From Gemmata sp051859125 (GTDB lineage: Bacteria; Planctomycetota; Planctomycetia; Gemmatales; Gemmataceae): DNA of 64,000 bases. The stretch is taken from assembly GCF_051859125.1 (NCBI RefSeq), contig NZ_JBHYGG010000302.1:23656-87655 (forward strand). Direction: 5' to 3'. Position numbers and translations under genes: made by a program. The notes under the pieces are model-generated. The model saw nothing but the letters and a program-made list of their open reading frames with translations, ran no database searches and had not been told where the DNA came from. How positions within the stretch are numbered: position 1 is the stretch's first letter; the number at the start of each line of letters is the position of its first letter. Positions 20,156 to 28,946 of this stretch are shown here, piece by piece.

Positions 20156-22087
20156 TCAGTGGGTGCCGACCCGGGTGAGCCGCCGGTACAGCCCCTTGAT
20201 CCCGTCCTTCTTCACGATCGCGAGCCCGCGCTCGACGCGCCCGCGGAGGCGGCCGACCTGCGTGACCGCCCGCCACAGCCCGGTCGCGGCCGAGACCGGG
20301 GGCTTCTTCGGCGCGAGGAGGGTGGACAGCCGGCCGATCCACCCGGTCGCGTACGTGAGCCGGAGCCGGAGCCGGTCGACCGATTCGAGGAAGTTCCCGT
20401 CGCTGAGGCAGGCGTTGTCCCGGGTCGCGGACCGCCAGTTCCACTCGACCGTGCCGCGCCACGAGAACGCGCACGGGGACCGGCCCGACAGCACCGCGTA
20501 CAGGAACAGGTCCTCGTTCACCGGCAGGTGCGGGTCGCGGAGCGGGGCCTGCGTCAGCAGTTCGCGGGCCGCGACCCACGAGTGCGACAGGACGTACTTG
20601 TTGCCGTCGAGGAGCTGCGCGTCGGGCACCGGCCCCCAGTACGCGAGGGTGCGGTTCTCGGAGCAGAAGTCGCCGAGCGGCCCGTGGAAGTGGGACTGGT
20701 CCTCGTAGTGGCCCGCGTCCTCCTGCACCCGGACGCCGCCGGACCGGGCCATCTTCGCGGCCCGCGGCCCGGTGAGCAGCGGCACCAGCGTGGCGACGTG
20801 GTTCGGGTGCAGGTAGTCGTCGTCGTCGAGCACCCCGAAGAACGGGGCGGTGAGCGCCCCGAGCCCGGCCCACAGCGCCTCGCTCCGGATGCCGGTGGCC
20901 TTCGCCCGCACGACCTTGAGCGACAGGAACGCGTGGCGGTACTCGCGGGTGACGGCGTCGAGGTCGGCCTCGTCGCCGAGCCACACCAGGACCACGGCGA
21001 CGTTCGGGTGCGACTGGTTCTTGAGCGAGTCGAGAGCCCGGCGCACGAAGTGTGCGGGGCGGGTGCCGGCGCGCACGACGTACTCGACCGTCGGGGGCTG
21101 GGCCGGCTCCGGTGCCCCCGGCACGCTCACCAGCTTCGGCCGGTTGTACCCGGAGTGCTCCTTGATCCGCTCGACCAGTGCCGGGAGCTTCGCGAACAGC
21201 CGTTCGAGGCAGAACTTCTCGACGAAGATCCCGTGGGCGGTGCGGGCCTTGCGCTCGGCCTCGGCCGGGTTCTTGCGGACCCAGTTGACGTGCTCGGCGA
21301 TCTGGTCGACGAAGTCGCGGCCGCCGGACTTCTCGACGTAGAGCACGCTGTCGCCGAAGTGCTCGCGGCCGAACTCAGCGGCGTCGGTGATGACCACCGC
21401 CCCGGCCGCGAGCGACTCGAACACCCGCATCGTCGGGATGCCGTACCGCAGGTGCTCGGGCGAGTGGATCGCCAGGGCAATGCCGGCCTCGCGGATGCGG
21501 TCGATCATCGACACGCCGTCGTACGGCACGCGGCCGCGGTAGCAGTGGGCGAGGTCGCGCCACCGGTCCTTCGGGCCGTAGATGTCGAGGGGCACCGCGG
21601 CGGCGAGCCGCTGGAACAGGTCGCCGTGCCGCGCCCCGGCGTCCCACCGCATGCCGACGTAGAACAGCCGCCGCTCGGCCGGGGGCTTGTCCGGGAACGC
21701 GGTCCGCGGGCTGCTCAGGTAGAAGAAGCTGTCGTCGATGAGCGGTTCCTTGCCGGTCGAGAAGTGCAGGTCCTCGATGTGGCGGATCACCGCGGGCGAC
21801 CCGGGCAGGAAGGCGTCGTAGCTGAGCAGGTTGGTGAGCGAGCCCGGGAACAGGTCGAAGTATTCCGGCGGGTTGGTCATCATCCCGATGGTCGGGAACT
21901 CGGTCGCCTTGGGCGTCGTGTAGTGCGTGGCGAGGACGCAGTCCGGCCGGAACGCCATCACGTCGGCCGACGTGCCGGCGCGGGCGACCTCCCAGCCCAT
22001 GTTGTTGAACGCTTTCAGGAACCGGTGGACCAGTTCCTTCTCGGCGGTCTCGTGGTTCGGGAAGCAGTCGTGGACTACAACGCGCAT
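20156..22087 (-). CDS. Two-domain glycosyltransferase (GT4-like plus GT2-like)
   Basis: From ATG 22087 (MRVVVHDCFPNHETAEKELV) the product has 643 residues. The N-terminal half (about 1-310) resembles a GT-B glycosyltransferase; its C-terminal lobe has the nucleotide-sugar-binding pattern SPEHLRYGIPTMRVFESLAAG. The second half (about 333-560) resembles a GT-A/GT2 domain with DDDD at 421-424 as the metal-binding acidic motif. Such bifunctional enzymes build surface polysaccharide. The zinc-ribbon gene and the fucose-synthase-like gene lie upstream on the same strand, which supports a role in fucose-containing or related glycans. Donor and acceptor cannot be read from the sequence. Confidence 0.8.
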   Translation of the reverse strand: MRVVVHDCFPNHETAEKELVHRFLKAFNNMGWEVARAGTSADVMAFRPDCVLATHYTTPKATEFPTIGMMTNPPEYFDLFPGSLTNLLSYDAFLPGSPAVIRHIEDLHFSTGKEPLIDDSFFYLSSPRTAFPDKPPAERRLFYVGMRWDAGARHGDLFQRLAAAVPLDIYGPKDRWRDLAHCYRGRVPYDGVSMIDRIREAGIALAIHSPEHLRYGIPTMRVFESLAAGAVVITDAAEFGREHFGDSVLYVEKSGGRDFVDQIAEHVNWVRKNPAEAERKARTAHGIFVEKFCLERLFAKLPALVERIKEHSGYNRPKLVSVPGAPEPAQPPTVEYVVRAGTRPAHFVRRALDSLKNQSHPNVAVVLVWLGDEADLDAVTREYRHAFLSLKVVRAKATGIRSEALWAGLGALTAPFFGVLDDDDYLHPNHVATLVPLLTGPRAAKMARSGGVRVQEDAGHYEDQSHFHGPLGDFCSENRTLAYWGPVPDAQLLDGNKYVLSHSWVAARELLTQAPLRDPHLPVNEDLFLYAVLSGRSPCAFSWRGTVEWNWRSATRDNACLSDGNFLESVDRLRLRLTYATGWIGRLSTLLAPKKPPVSAATGLWRAVTQVGRLRGRVERGLAIVKKDGIKGLYRRLTRVGTH

Positions 22088-22268
22088 CGGCTCCGTCCTC
22101 CGTGACGCAAACGTCTTGTATCGAGCGACGGGGATACTCCCCGTGAGGTCTGAGTCATCTCCGAACGATGTTCCCGAGGTCAAGCCGTGGTCCAAATTGC
22201 CAATGCCATCAGCAGGCTGAACCCCCAAGCGTACCAGCCGCCCACGTGGAGCAGATGGGTGGCATTCT

Positions 22269-22823
22269 TCATGTATGGTCGCGGTAATCAATTCGCGCTG
22301 CGAGTGGTTCAGAGACAAGGAACGCAGCGAGCGCCGCTCCAATCCAGCCACCCATACACTTCAGGAATAGGAGTCGATCGCCCTGCACAAACTCTCTCGC
22401 GATCAGCCATGTGAGGACACCGAGGGCGATTGCTAACCAGAACACATACCCTTCGCGAAAGAATCGCAGCAACTTTGGTGTATATTTCCTCACACGCCGA
22501 CGAAACGCGACCACGTCCTCGCCTGTATCAGCCCACTCAAAACCGGAAATAAAATCCTTTGCGTTGCAGGATGGGCAGTGAAACCAGGCAACACCGATGT
22601 ACGGATTTGATAGCATATGAAAATTGTCGCCGGTCACGACTGTGGCCCGTCCACATCCTTTGTGGCGTAATGGACGTGAAACGCCATGCGTGCTTGGTAG
22701 GTGAAACTCTGGGGGTAGCGGCTTTTCACAGAATGGGCAGAGTTTGCATCTCGTGACAACTTGCCACTCGCAATGTGGGCACGGCATCCCGTTCGTTGGA
22801 AGTTCCGATGGCATAAACTGCAC
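22269..22823 (-). CDS. Zinc-ribbon membrane protein of unknown function
   Basis: This encodes 184 residues from GTG 22823 (a second start is ATG 22814). Two cysteine pairs near the N-terminus (CPHC, then CKLCPFC) and a later HCPSC form one or two zinc ribbons, interrupted by a histidine/cysteine-containing loop. Near the C-terminus two hydrophobic segments (YVFWLAIALGVLTWLIA and GGWIGAALAAFLV) are probable membrane helices. The base composition is visibly lower in GC than the neighbours and rare codons are frequent, which suggests recent acquisition. It lies between the glycosyltransferase and the epimerase, which are both in the typical high-GC style. No family is recognised. Confidence 0.7.
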   Translation of the reverse strand: MQFMPSELPTNGMPCPHCEWQVVTRCKLCPFCEKPLPPEFHLPSTHGVSRPLRHKGCGRATVVTGDNFHMLSNPYIGVAWFHCPSCNAKDFISGFEWADTGEDVVAFRRRVRKYTPKLLRFFREGYVFWLAIALGVLTWLIAREFVQGDRLLFLKCMGGWIGAALAAFLVSEPLAARIDYRDHT

Positions 22824-22986
22824 CGAGGCTTGCTGAACTCAGGATAGCTGGATCGGCGATCGTGCAGCGAGGCGACCAAACCTACTCAACGGTGGCATTC
22901 GTTTGCCGACGGTGAGCCAATCATTGCTTCTGTGGAGCCGCGCGCGTCGAACTTCCCGGAACAAGATACCGACACCCCACGCCCGC

Positions 22987-23940
22987 TCACGCCGCGGCGC
23001 GGTTGGCGGTCTGCGACAGGTACCAGGTGATGGTGCGGTCGAGGCCGTCGGCGAGGCTCACCGTCGGCTCGAACCCGAGCACCTGCTTGCACCGGGCGGT
23101 ATCGAGGTAGCGGCGCGGGTGCCCGTCAGGGCGGCCGGCGTCGAACCGGATCTCGCCGCGGTACCCGACCTTCTCGGCGATGGTGAACGCGAGTTCGGCC
23201 GTCGAGGTCTCGACCCCGGTGCCGACGTTAACCGGGTCGGGCGTGTCGAGGTTCTCGGCCGCGAGGCGGATCGCGCGGGCCGCGTCCGCGGCGTACAGGA
23301 AGTCGCGGGTCGCGCGGCCGGTGCCCCACAGTTGCAGGACCGGCTGGCGGCGCTCGTGCGCCTCGATGCACTTGCGGATCATCGCCGGCACGACGTGCGA
23401 GTTCTGGAGGTCGAACGAGTCCCCGGTGCCGTACAGGTTCGTGAGCAGCAGGTTGGCCGTCTTGAACCCGTACTGCTCGCGGTACGCGGCGGCCTGCGCC
23501 ATGAGCACCCGCTTCGCGAGGCCGTACGGGGCCGTTGTCGGCTCCGGGTAGCCGGCCCACAGGTCGGCTTCCTTGAGCGGCAGGGAGGCGGCCCGCGGGT
23601 ACGAGCACGTCGTCCCGATCATTACCAGCTTCTCGACCCCGGCCCGCATCGAGGCGTCGATCAGTTCCGTCCCCATGATGAGGTTGCGGTACATGAACGC
23701 GCCGGGGTTGGCCTGGTTCGCGCCGATGCCGCCGACGGCCGCCGCGAGGTGGACGACCACCTCCGGCCGCGTGTCGTCGAGCAGCCGGCCGACCTGCCGC
23801 TGCAGGGTGAGGTCGTACTCGGCCTGTCGCGGCGCGAAGACGTTCCGGCACCCCGCGGCACGAAGCTCGGCGAGGACGTGGCCCCCGAGGAACCCGCCGC
23901 CGCCGGTGACCAGGATCCGTTTATCGGCGAAGCGTGCCAT
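22987..23940 (-). CDS. fcl: GDP-L-fucose synthase-like NAD(P)-dependent epimerase/reductase
   Basis: The product has 317 residues from ATG 23940, where the frame opens with the Rossmann motif VTGGGGFLGG. The catalytic elements of the extended short-chain dehydrogenase family match GDP-L-fucose synthase: GTTCSYP with C112, Y139-x3-K143 (PYGLAK), and a later NSHVVPAMIRK histidine. The enzyme converts GDP-4-keto-6-deoxymannose to GDP-L-fucose in the cytoplasm. No GDP-mannose dehydratase is in the window, so the substrate supply must come from elsewhere and a related sugar cannot be excluded. The open frame extends upstream, but that part is the shadow of the divergent TIM-barrel gene. Confidence 0.85.
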   Translation of the reverse strand: MARFADKRILVTGGGGFLGGHVLAELRAAGCRNVFAPRQAEYDLTLQRQVGRLLDDTRPEVVVHLAAAVGGIGANQANPGAFMYRNLIMGTELIDASMRAGVEKLVMIGTTCSYPRAASLPLKEADLWAGYPEPTTAPYGLAKRVLMAQAAAYREQYGFKTANLLLTNLYGTGDSFDLQNSHVVPAMIRKCIEAHERRQPVLQLWGTGRATRDFLYAADAARAIRLAAENLDTPDPVNVGTGVETSTAELAFTIAEKVGYRGEIRFDAGRPDGHPRRYLDTARCKQVLGFEPTVSLADGLDRTITWYLSQTANRAAA

Positions 23941-24282
23941 GCTTTGCACCCGTAGCAAGTGTCGCGACCGTCCGCCGGCGCGTGGGCGAAGTCGGCCCCG
24001 AGGGCGGGCCGGCGAACTCGCACTCCCCCGGTGCGGTCCGCGCGACGGTCCGTGTGACTGCCGGGTGTATATCGGCCACCTTCTGGACAGAAAGTGAGAG
24101 AACTTGTTCCGGAAATACTGAAGTCCGGGACAATCCTGTCGCGCGTGCCGGTCAGCTCGTAAAGCAGCGCCGGGCGGGGCGATCGGCGCAACGCGGGCAC
24201 TCTGGGGCGTGTTGCCGGCCCGGCGGGGCGGGTAGACTGGGGAGCGTCCCGTGCCGCCCCGACACCCCGACGTGGCCCACCC
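23941..24282. promoter_or_regulatory. Divergent intergenic region, no gene
   Basis: This 340-base region separates the minus-strand epimerase from the plus-strand TIM-barrel gene and should carry both promoters. It contains a 10-bp stem of the form TTGTTCCGGA facing TCCGGGACAA at about 24105-24134. The CCGGACTTCAG portion on the minus strand resembles the conserved element at 28868. No credible reading frame is seen. Confidence 0.4.
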
Positions 24283-25338
24283 ATGACGATGACCCGCCGC
24301 GAGTTCACCGCACTCGGCCTGGCCGCTGCTTCCGGTCGGGCGACCGCGGCCGCCGAGCCGCCCCCCGCCGCGAACCTGGGGCTGCTCCTCTACTCCTACG
24401 GCCGCAGAGCGGCCGCCGAGAAGGACACGGGGTTCGCCGACCCGGTGCGGTTCCTGGAGTTCGCGAAGGCCCGCGGCGCGGCGGCCGTCCAACTGCCCCT
24501 CGGGGCGCGGCCGGAAGCGGACGCCAAACTCGTGCGCGCCGCGGCCGACAAGCTCGGTACGGGCGTCGAGGGGATCGTCGCGCCGCCGAGGGACGGCCGG
24601 GCCGACGCCGAGCGGTTCGCCGCCGAACTCGCCGCGGCCCGCACCTGCGGTGCAACGGTGGTCCGCACCGTGCTCTCGCCCGGCCGGCGGTACGAGGTGT
24701 TCGGGACCGCCGGCGACTACGCCGCGTTCGCGAAGCGCGCCGCGGAGGTGCTCCGGGTCGCCGAGCCGATCGCACGGGCCGAGAAGGTCGCGCTCGCGGT
24801 CGAGAACCACAAGGACTTCCGCACCGACGAACTCGTCGCCCTTCTGAAGAAGCTCGGCAGCGAGTGGGTCGGCGTGTGCCTCGACACCGGCAACAACCTG
24901 GCGCTGCTCGAAGACCCGGTCGGCGTCGCGGAAGCACTCGCCCCGCTGACGCTGACGGTCCACCTGAAGGACATCGGGCTCGAAGACGCGGCCGACGGGT
25001 TCCGCATGGCCGAGGTGCCGCTGGGGCAGGGCGCCCTCGATCTGAAGGCGGTGGTGGCCGCGGTGCGGAAGGCGGCGCCGCGGGCGCGGTTCCACCTGGA
25101 GATGATCACCCGCGACCCGCTGGCGGTCCCGTGCCTGGGCGAGAAGTACTGGGCGACGCTGGCCGCGGTCCCCGGCCGCGACCTGGCGGTCGCGCTGCGC
25201 CTGGTCCGGGCGCACGCGCGCAAGGAGCCGCTCCAACGGGTGACGCAGTTGAAGCCGGACGAGCAACTCGCGGCCGAGGACCGCAACGTGCGCGCGTCGT
25301 TCGCACACGCCGCGAAGGTCGGGTTGGTCCCGGGTTAA
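24283..25338 (+). CDS. Tat-exported TIM-barrel sugar isomerase/epimerase-like protein
   Basis: The protein has 351 residues. The N-terminus MTMTRREFTALGLAAASG is a twin-arginine signal. The body follows the xylose-isomerase-like TIM-barrel pattern: residues such as GATVVRTVLSPG, then the metal-binding region with KVALAVENHKDF, WVGVCLDTGNN, LTVHLKDIGL and ARFHLEMITRDPL. The E, D, H and E residues in those strands are the usual divalent-metal ligands. Family members isomerise or epimerise sugars; the substrate is unknown. Export by Tat implies cofactor loading in the cytoplasm. The WD40-caspase gene begins about 90 bases downstream on the same strand. Confidence 0.85.
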   Translation: MTMTRREFTALGLAAASGRATAAAEPPPAANLGLLLYSYGRRAAAEKDTGFADPVRFLEFAKARGAAAVQLPLGARPEADAKLVRAAADKLGTGVEGIVAPPRDGRADAERFAAELAAARTCGATVVRTVLSPGRRYEVFGTAGDYAAFAKRAAEVLRVAEPIARAEKVALAVENHKDFRTDELVALLKKLGSEWVGVCLDTGNNLALLEDPVGVAEALAPLTLTVHLKDIGLEDAADGFRMAEVPLGQGALDLKAVVAAVRKAAPRARFHLEMITRDPLAVPCLGEKYWATLAAVPGRDLAVALRLVRAHARKEPLQRVTQLKPDEQLAAEDRNVRASFAHAAKVGLVPG

Positions 25339-25428
25339 AAGGGGTCGAGTCGGTCGGAGAATTGTCCCACCGCCATGCGGTGCCGTCTGCTAGAATCGGG
25401 CACCCGTCGTTCCACCGGTGGTGCCCTC

Positions 25429-28400
25429 ATGCCGACGATCAAGGTCCGCTGCCCCGAGTGCGACGCCCGCGTGGTGCGCGAGGTCCGGGCCGTCCGCAAG
25501 GAGACCGAGGTCACGCTCACCTGCCGGCAGTGCGACCACGAGTTCACCGAAGTCGTCGGCCCCGCGGCCGCGAAGTCGAAGGCGCCCCTGATCGTCGGCG
25601 GCGCGCTGCTCGGCGCCGCGCTGGTCGCCGCGGTCGTGGTCCTCGCCACCAGCGGCGGCAAAGACAAGGACAAGGGGAAGGACGCGGCGAAGACCGACCC
25701 GCCCGCGAAGGCCGCGCCGAGGCAGCAACCGCGGCCGAACCCGAACCCGGTTCCCACGCCCCCGAACCCGAACCCGCCGGTCCCGGTTCCGGACCCGGTT
25801 CCGAGCCCCGAGCCGCAGCCCACCTTTCCACCCGATCAACCGGTCGGCGCTGGCGAGGACGACGTGTTCGCTCGCGCCGCTGCGTTCAAGCCCGTCGGGC
25901 CGCTGCCCGAACTCCCGCCCCTGCCGCCGACCGACCGCCGGCCGGTGCTGACGCTCGACCCGGGCGGGCACACGGCGTTCGTCAAGCACGCGTTCTTCAC
26001 CCCGGACGGCGAGCGCGTCATCACCATCGGCGACGACAAGGCCGTGCGGTTCTGGAGCATCGCGACCGGCGAGTCGCTCGTCACCGTCCCGCTCCCGGCC
26101 GGCCCGGACATCGAGGGCATCCCGCACGGGGCGGCGCTGTCGCCCGACGGCAAGCACCTGGCGATCGGCGCGTTCCCGCTGAACCGCGGCAGGTCCGGGC
26201 TGCCGATCTACGTCCTGTCCACCGCCACCGGCGAGTACGAAAAGGTGGTCGGCGGGTCGCGCGAGGTGCAGACGGCGCTCGACTACTCCCCGGACGGCAA
26301 GCGGCTCGCGGTCGGGTGCGGGAACGGCACGCTCCAGGTCATCGAGATCGACGGCGGGAGGTCCGTGTACGAGACGCCGGCACACCGCGACAGCATCGTC
26401 GGCGTGCGGTTCAACCCGAAGAACCCCGTGATCGCCACCGTCGGCCGCGAGAGCACGGTGGCGATCTGGTCACCGGCCGACCGCACGAAACCGGTCGCGG
26501 TGATCGATCTGACCGGGAAGAAGCCGAACACCATCGACTGGTCCTCCGACGGCAAGACGCTCGCGGTCGGGTGCGTCAGCGGGGAGGTGTACCTGTACGA
26601 CGCGGCCGGCACGCCGCTCCGAACGATCCCGCCGGTCCTGGAGCGCGGCGCGCCGATGCAGATCAACCAGATGCGGTTCCTCCCCGGCGACAAGCAACTG
26701 ATCTACGGCGGCATCGCGTACAGCGGGTGGGTCGGCGTCATCGACGTGGCGACCGGCGACCGGCCGGTGACCGTGAAGGAGCACTCGAACACCGTGCGGG
26801 CCGTGGCGTGCAACGCCGACGGGTCGCTGGCCGTCACCTCGGGCGGCGAGGCGCACGAGACGGTCGTGTGGAAGACGAGCGACGGCACGGTGGTCCGCAG
26901 GTTCGCCGGCGCGAGCCGCGGGCTGTGGGCGGTCGGCTGGGGCCGCGACGGGAAGTCGGTCGCGTGGGGGTCGGTCAACGGGGCGGGGCCGGACGGCCTC
27001 GCGGCCCTCGACTCCTCGCTGCGACTCGACGAACTGACCGCCGGCCCGCGGCCCAACCCCGCCGCGTACCAGCGGCACGTCCGCGACGCCGGCGGCCTGT
27101 CGGTGACGGTGAACGACTTCTTCAGCTTCACCGTGTCGGAGAACGGCAGGCAACTGTACCGGCACACGGCCGCACCCGCGGGGAACCGCATCTACAGCGT
27201 GTCGATCGTCCCGGGCAAGGGGATCGTGGTCGGCGCGTCGTTCGCGATGTACCTGATCGACGCCCGCACCGGGGCCGAACTGCGGCGGTTCCACGGCGAC
27301 AACGGGCTGACCACGGCGGTCGCCCCGGCGCCCGACGGCCGGCACTTCGTCACCGGGTCGAGCGATCAAATCGTGCGCGTGTGGTCGCCGGACCAGAGCG
27401 AGCCGCTGCTGTCGGTGTTCGGCGTGAACCGCGAGTGGATCGCGTGGACCCCGCGGGGGTACTACGCCTGTTCGCCCCACGGCGAGCGGCTCATCGGGTG
27501 GCAGTTGAACAACGGGATCGACCGCGAGCCGAGCGTCCACCCGGCGGTGCGGTTCCGCGCGTCGCTGTACCAGCCGGACGTGCTGAAGTACCTCGTCCCG
27601 GCCGGGAACCTGCAGCTCGCGCTGGCGATGGCCGCGAAGTACGACCGGCAGGCGGTCGCGGCGACCGGCCTGGCCGACGTGCTGCCGCCCGCCGTGACGC
27701 TCAACGCGCCGGCGGCCGCTACCGACAAGGTCGCGGTCCGGGCCGCCGCCACGGGGACCGCGAAGAACCCGATCACGGCCGTGCGGCTCCTCGTGGACGG
27801 ACGGCCGTACGAGGGGGCCGCCGGGGTCCAGAAGTTCGACCCGGCCCAGGTGAAGGCCGAGGCGACGTGGCAGGTCTCGCTCCCGCCGGGGCCGCACACG
27901 CTCTCCGCACAGGCCGAGTCGGCCGTCAGCAAGGGCGTCTCGACTCCGGTCGCGGTCACGTTCCAGGGGAAGGTGCAGCTCCCCAACCTGTACGTGCTGG
28001 CCGTCGGCGTGTCCGACTACCCCGGCGACATGAAGCTCAACTACGCCGCGTCCGACGCCACGCTGCTCACCGGCGCGCTGCGGGACAAGTCGAGGCCCGT
28101 GTTCGGGACGATCGAGGTGAGGGTCGTGACGGACCGGGACGCGACCCGGTCCGGCATCCTGGAGGGGCTCGACTGGCTCAAGGGGAAGATGACCGCGAAG
28201 GACGTGGGCGTGTTCTCGTTCTCCGGGCACGGGGCCCGCGACCCGCGGACCGGCGCGTTCTACCTCGTCCCCGTGGACGTGACCGACGACTTCGCGAAGA
28301 CGTGCGTGTCCGGCGACGAGTTCAAGAGCCGGCTGGAGAACATGCCCGGCCGGCTGGTCGCCGTGCTCGACGCCTGCCACTCCGGGGCCGCGAGCGGGAC

Positions 28401-28746
28401 ACCCGAGCCGAAGGGCGGCCGCCCGCCGAGGGCCAAGCCCGCCGCGGGCCGGGCCGACAACCTCGTCCGCGACCTGGTGACCGACGACTACGGCGTCGTG
28501 GTCATGTGCTCGTCGCTGGGGATGGAGTACTCACTCGAAAGCCCCGCGACGAAGGCCGGGTTCTTCACGCTCGGGCTGGTCGAGGGGCTCGCGGGCAAGG
28601 CCGACTTCAACAAGGACGGCGTCGTCTACATGCACGAACTCGACGTGTACGCGACGCTGCGGGTCGCCCAACTCAGCGGCGGCCGCCAGAACCCGACCAC
28701 CGGCCGACCGCCGACGGTCCGCTCGTTCCCGATCTCGAAACCGTGA
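25429..28746 (+). CDS. Membrane-anchored zinc-ribbon WD40-caspase protein
   Basis: From ATG 25429 the product has 1105 residues. A zinc ribbon opens the protein (C8-x2-C11, C32-x2-C35). A transmembrane segment lies at about 52-74, followed by a Lys-rich and Pro/Asn-rich linker. A large WD40 propeller region spans about 175-680 with repeats of the form FTPDGERVITIGDDKAVRFW, TTAVAPAPDGRHFVTGSS and QIVRVWSPD. A beta-sandwich region precedes the C14 caspase domain from about 854 (LYVLAVGVSDYPG). The catalytic dyad is H934 in SFSGHGA and C983 in LDACHSG, both present. Such proteins could cleave a target when the propeller binds a ligand; substrate and trigger are unknown. It is much larger than simple metacaspases. 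Confidence 0.92.
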   Translation: MPTIKVRCPECDARVVREVRAVRKETEVTLTCRQCDHEFTEVVGPAAAKSKAPLIVGGALLGAALVAAVVVLATSGGKDKDKGKDAAKTDPPAKAAPRQQPRPNPNPVPTPPNPNPPVPVPDPVPSPEPQPTFPPDQPVGAGEDDVFARAAAFKPVGPLPELPPLPPTDRRPVLTLDPGGHTAFVKHAFFTPDGERVITIGDDKAVRFWSIATGESLVTVPLPAGPDIEGIPHGAALSPDGKHLAIGAFPLNRGRSGLPIYVLSTATGEYEKVVGGSREVQTALDYSPDGKRLAVGCGNGTLQVIEIDGGRSVYETPAHRDSIVGVRFNPKNPVIATVGRESTVAIWSPADRTKPVAVIDLTGKKPNTIDWSSDGKTLAVGCVSGEVYLYDAAGTPLRTIPPVLERGAPMQINQMRFLPGDKQLIYGGIAYSGWVGVIDVATGDRPVTVKEHSNTVRAVACNADGSLAVTSGGEAHETVVWKTSDGTVVRRFAGASRGLWAVGWGRDGKSVAWGSVNGAGPDGLAALDSSLRLDELTAGPRPNPAAYQRHVRDAGGLSVTVNDFFSFTVSENGRQLYRHTAAPAGNRIYSVSIVPGKGIVVGASFAMYLIDARTGAELRRFHGDNGLTTAVAPAPDGRHFVTGSSDQIVRVWSPDQSEPLLSVFGVNREWIAWTPRGYYACSPHGERLIGWQLNNGIDREPSVHPAVRFRASLYQPDVLKYLVPAGNLQLALAMAAKYDRQAVAATGLADVLPPAVTLNAPAAATDKVAVRAAATGTAKNPITAVRLLVDGRPYEGAAGVQKFDPAQVKAEATWQVSLPPGPHTLSAQAESAVSKGVSTPVAVTFQGKVQLPNLYVLAVGVSDYPGDMKLNYAASDATLLTGALRDKSRPVFGTIEVRVVTDRDATRSGILEGLDWLKGKMTAKDVGVFSFSGHGARDPRTGAFYLVPVDVTDDFAKTCVSGDEFKSRLENMPGRLVAVLDACHSGAASGTPEPKGGRPPRAKPAAGRADNLVRDLVTDDYGVVVMCSSLGMEYSLESPATKAGFFTLGLVEGLAGKADFNKDGVVYMHELDVYATLRVAQLSGGRQNPTTGRPPTVRSFPISKP

Positions 28747-28799
28747 ATGGTTCCGGAGTGTCCGAGCGGGCGATTCCTGACCGGTCCTCGTCACGGACG

Positions 28800-28830
28800 C
28801 CGCAAGCACTTAACGCTTTGCTGCTTGCGG
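28800..28830 (+). terminator. Possible hairpin terminator after the WD40-caspase gene
   Basis: Arms CCGCAAGCA (28800-28808) and TGCTTGCGG (28822-28830) form a 9-bp stem about 55 bases past the stop. No T-run follows, so this is a weak call. Confidence 0.3.
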
Positions 28831-28867
28831 CTCGGCTGCTTGCCATGACGGTCATTCTTCCGGTCAA

Positions 28868-28935
28868 GTGTGGTTGATTCCGGACTTCAGGATGGTTCCG
28901 GACGAGGGGTGTCCGTGTCGCCCGGAACCATTGAG
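28868..28935 (+). repeat. Structured dispersed element GTGTGGTTGATTCC, family E copy 1
   Basis: A 68-base element opens with GTGTGGTTGATTCCGG and ends with CCCGGAACCATTGAG. A second copy on the opposite strand is at 44701-44769. Where copy 1 has GGTTCCGG pairing with CCGGAACC, copy 2 has GGTTCGGG pairing with CCCGAACC, so the stem is kept by paired changes. Confidence 0.75.
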
Positions 28936-28946
28936 AACCGCGACCG

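Noticed and set aside
23941..25308. Extension of the epimerase frame upstream
   Set aside because: It is the complement of the TIM-barrel gene and has no domain; the Rossmann motif starts right after ATG 23940.
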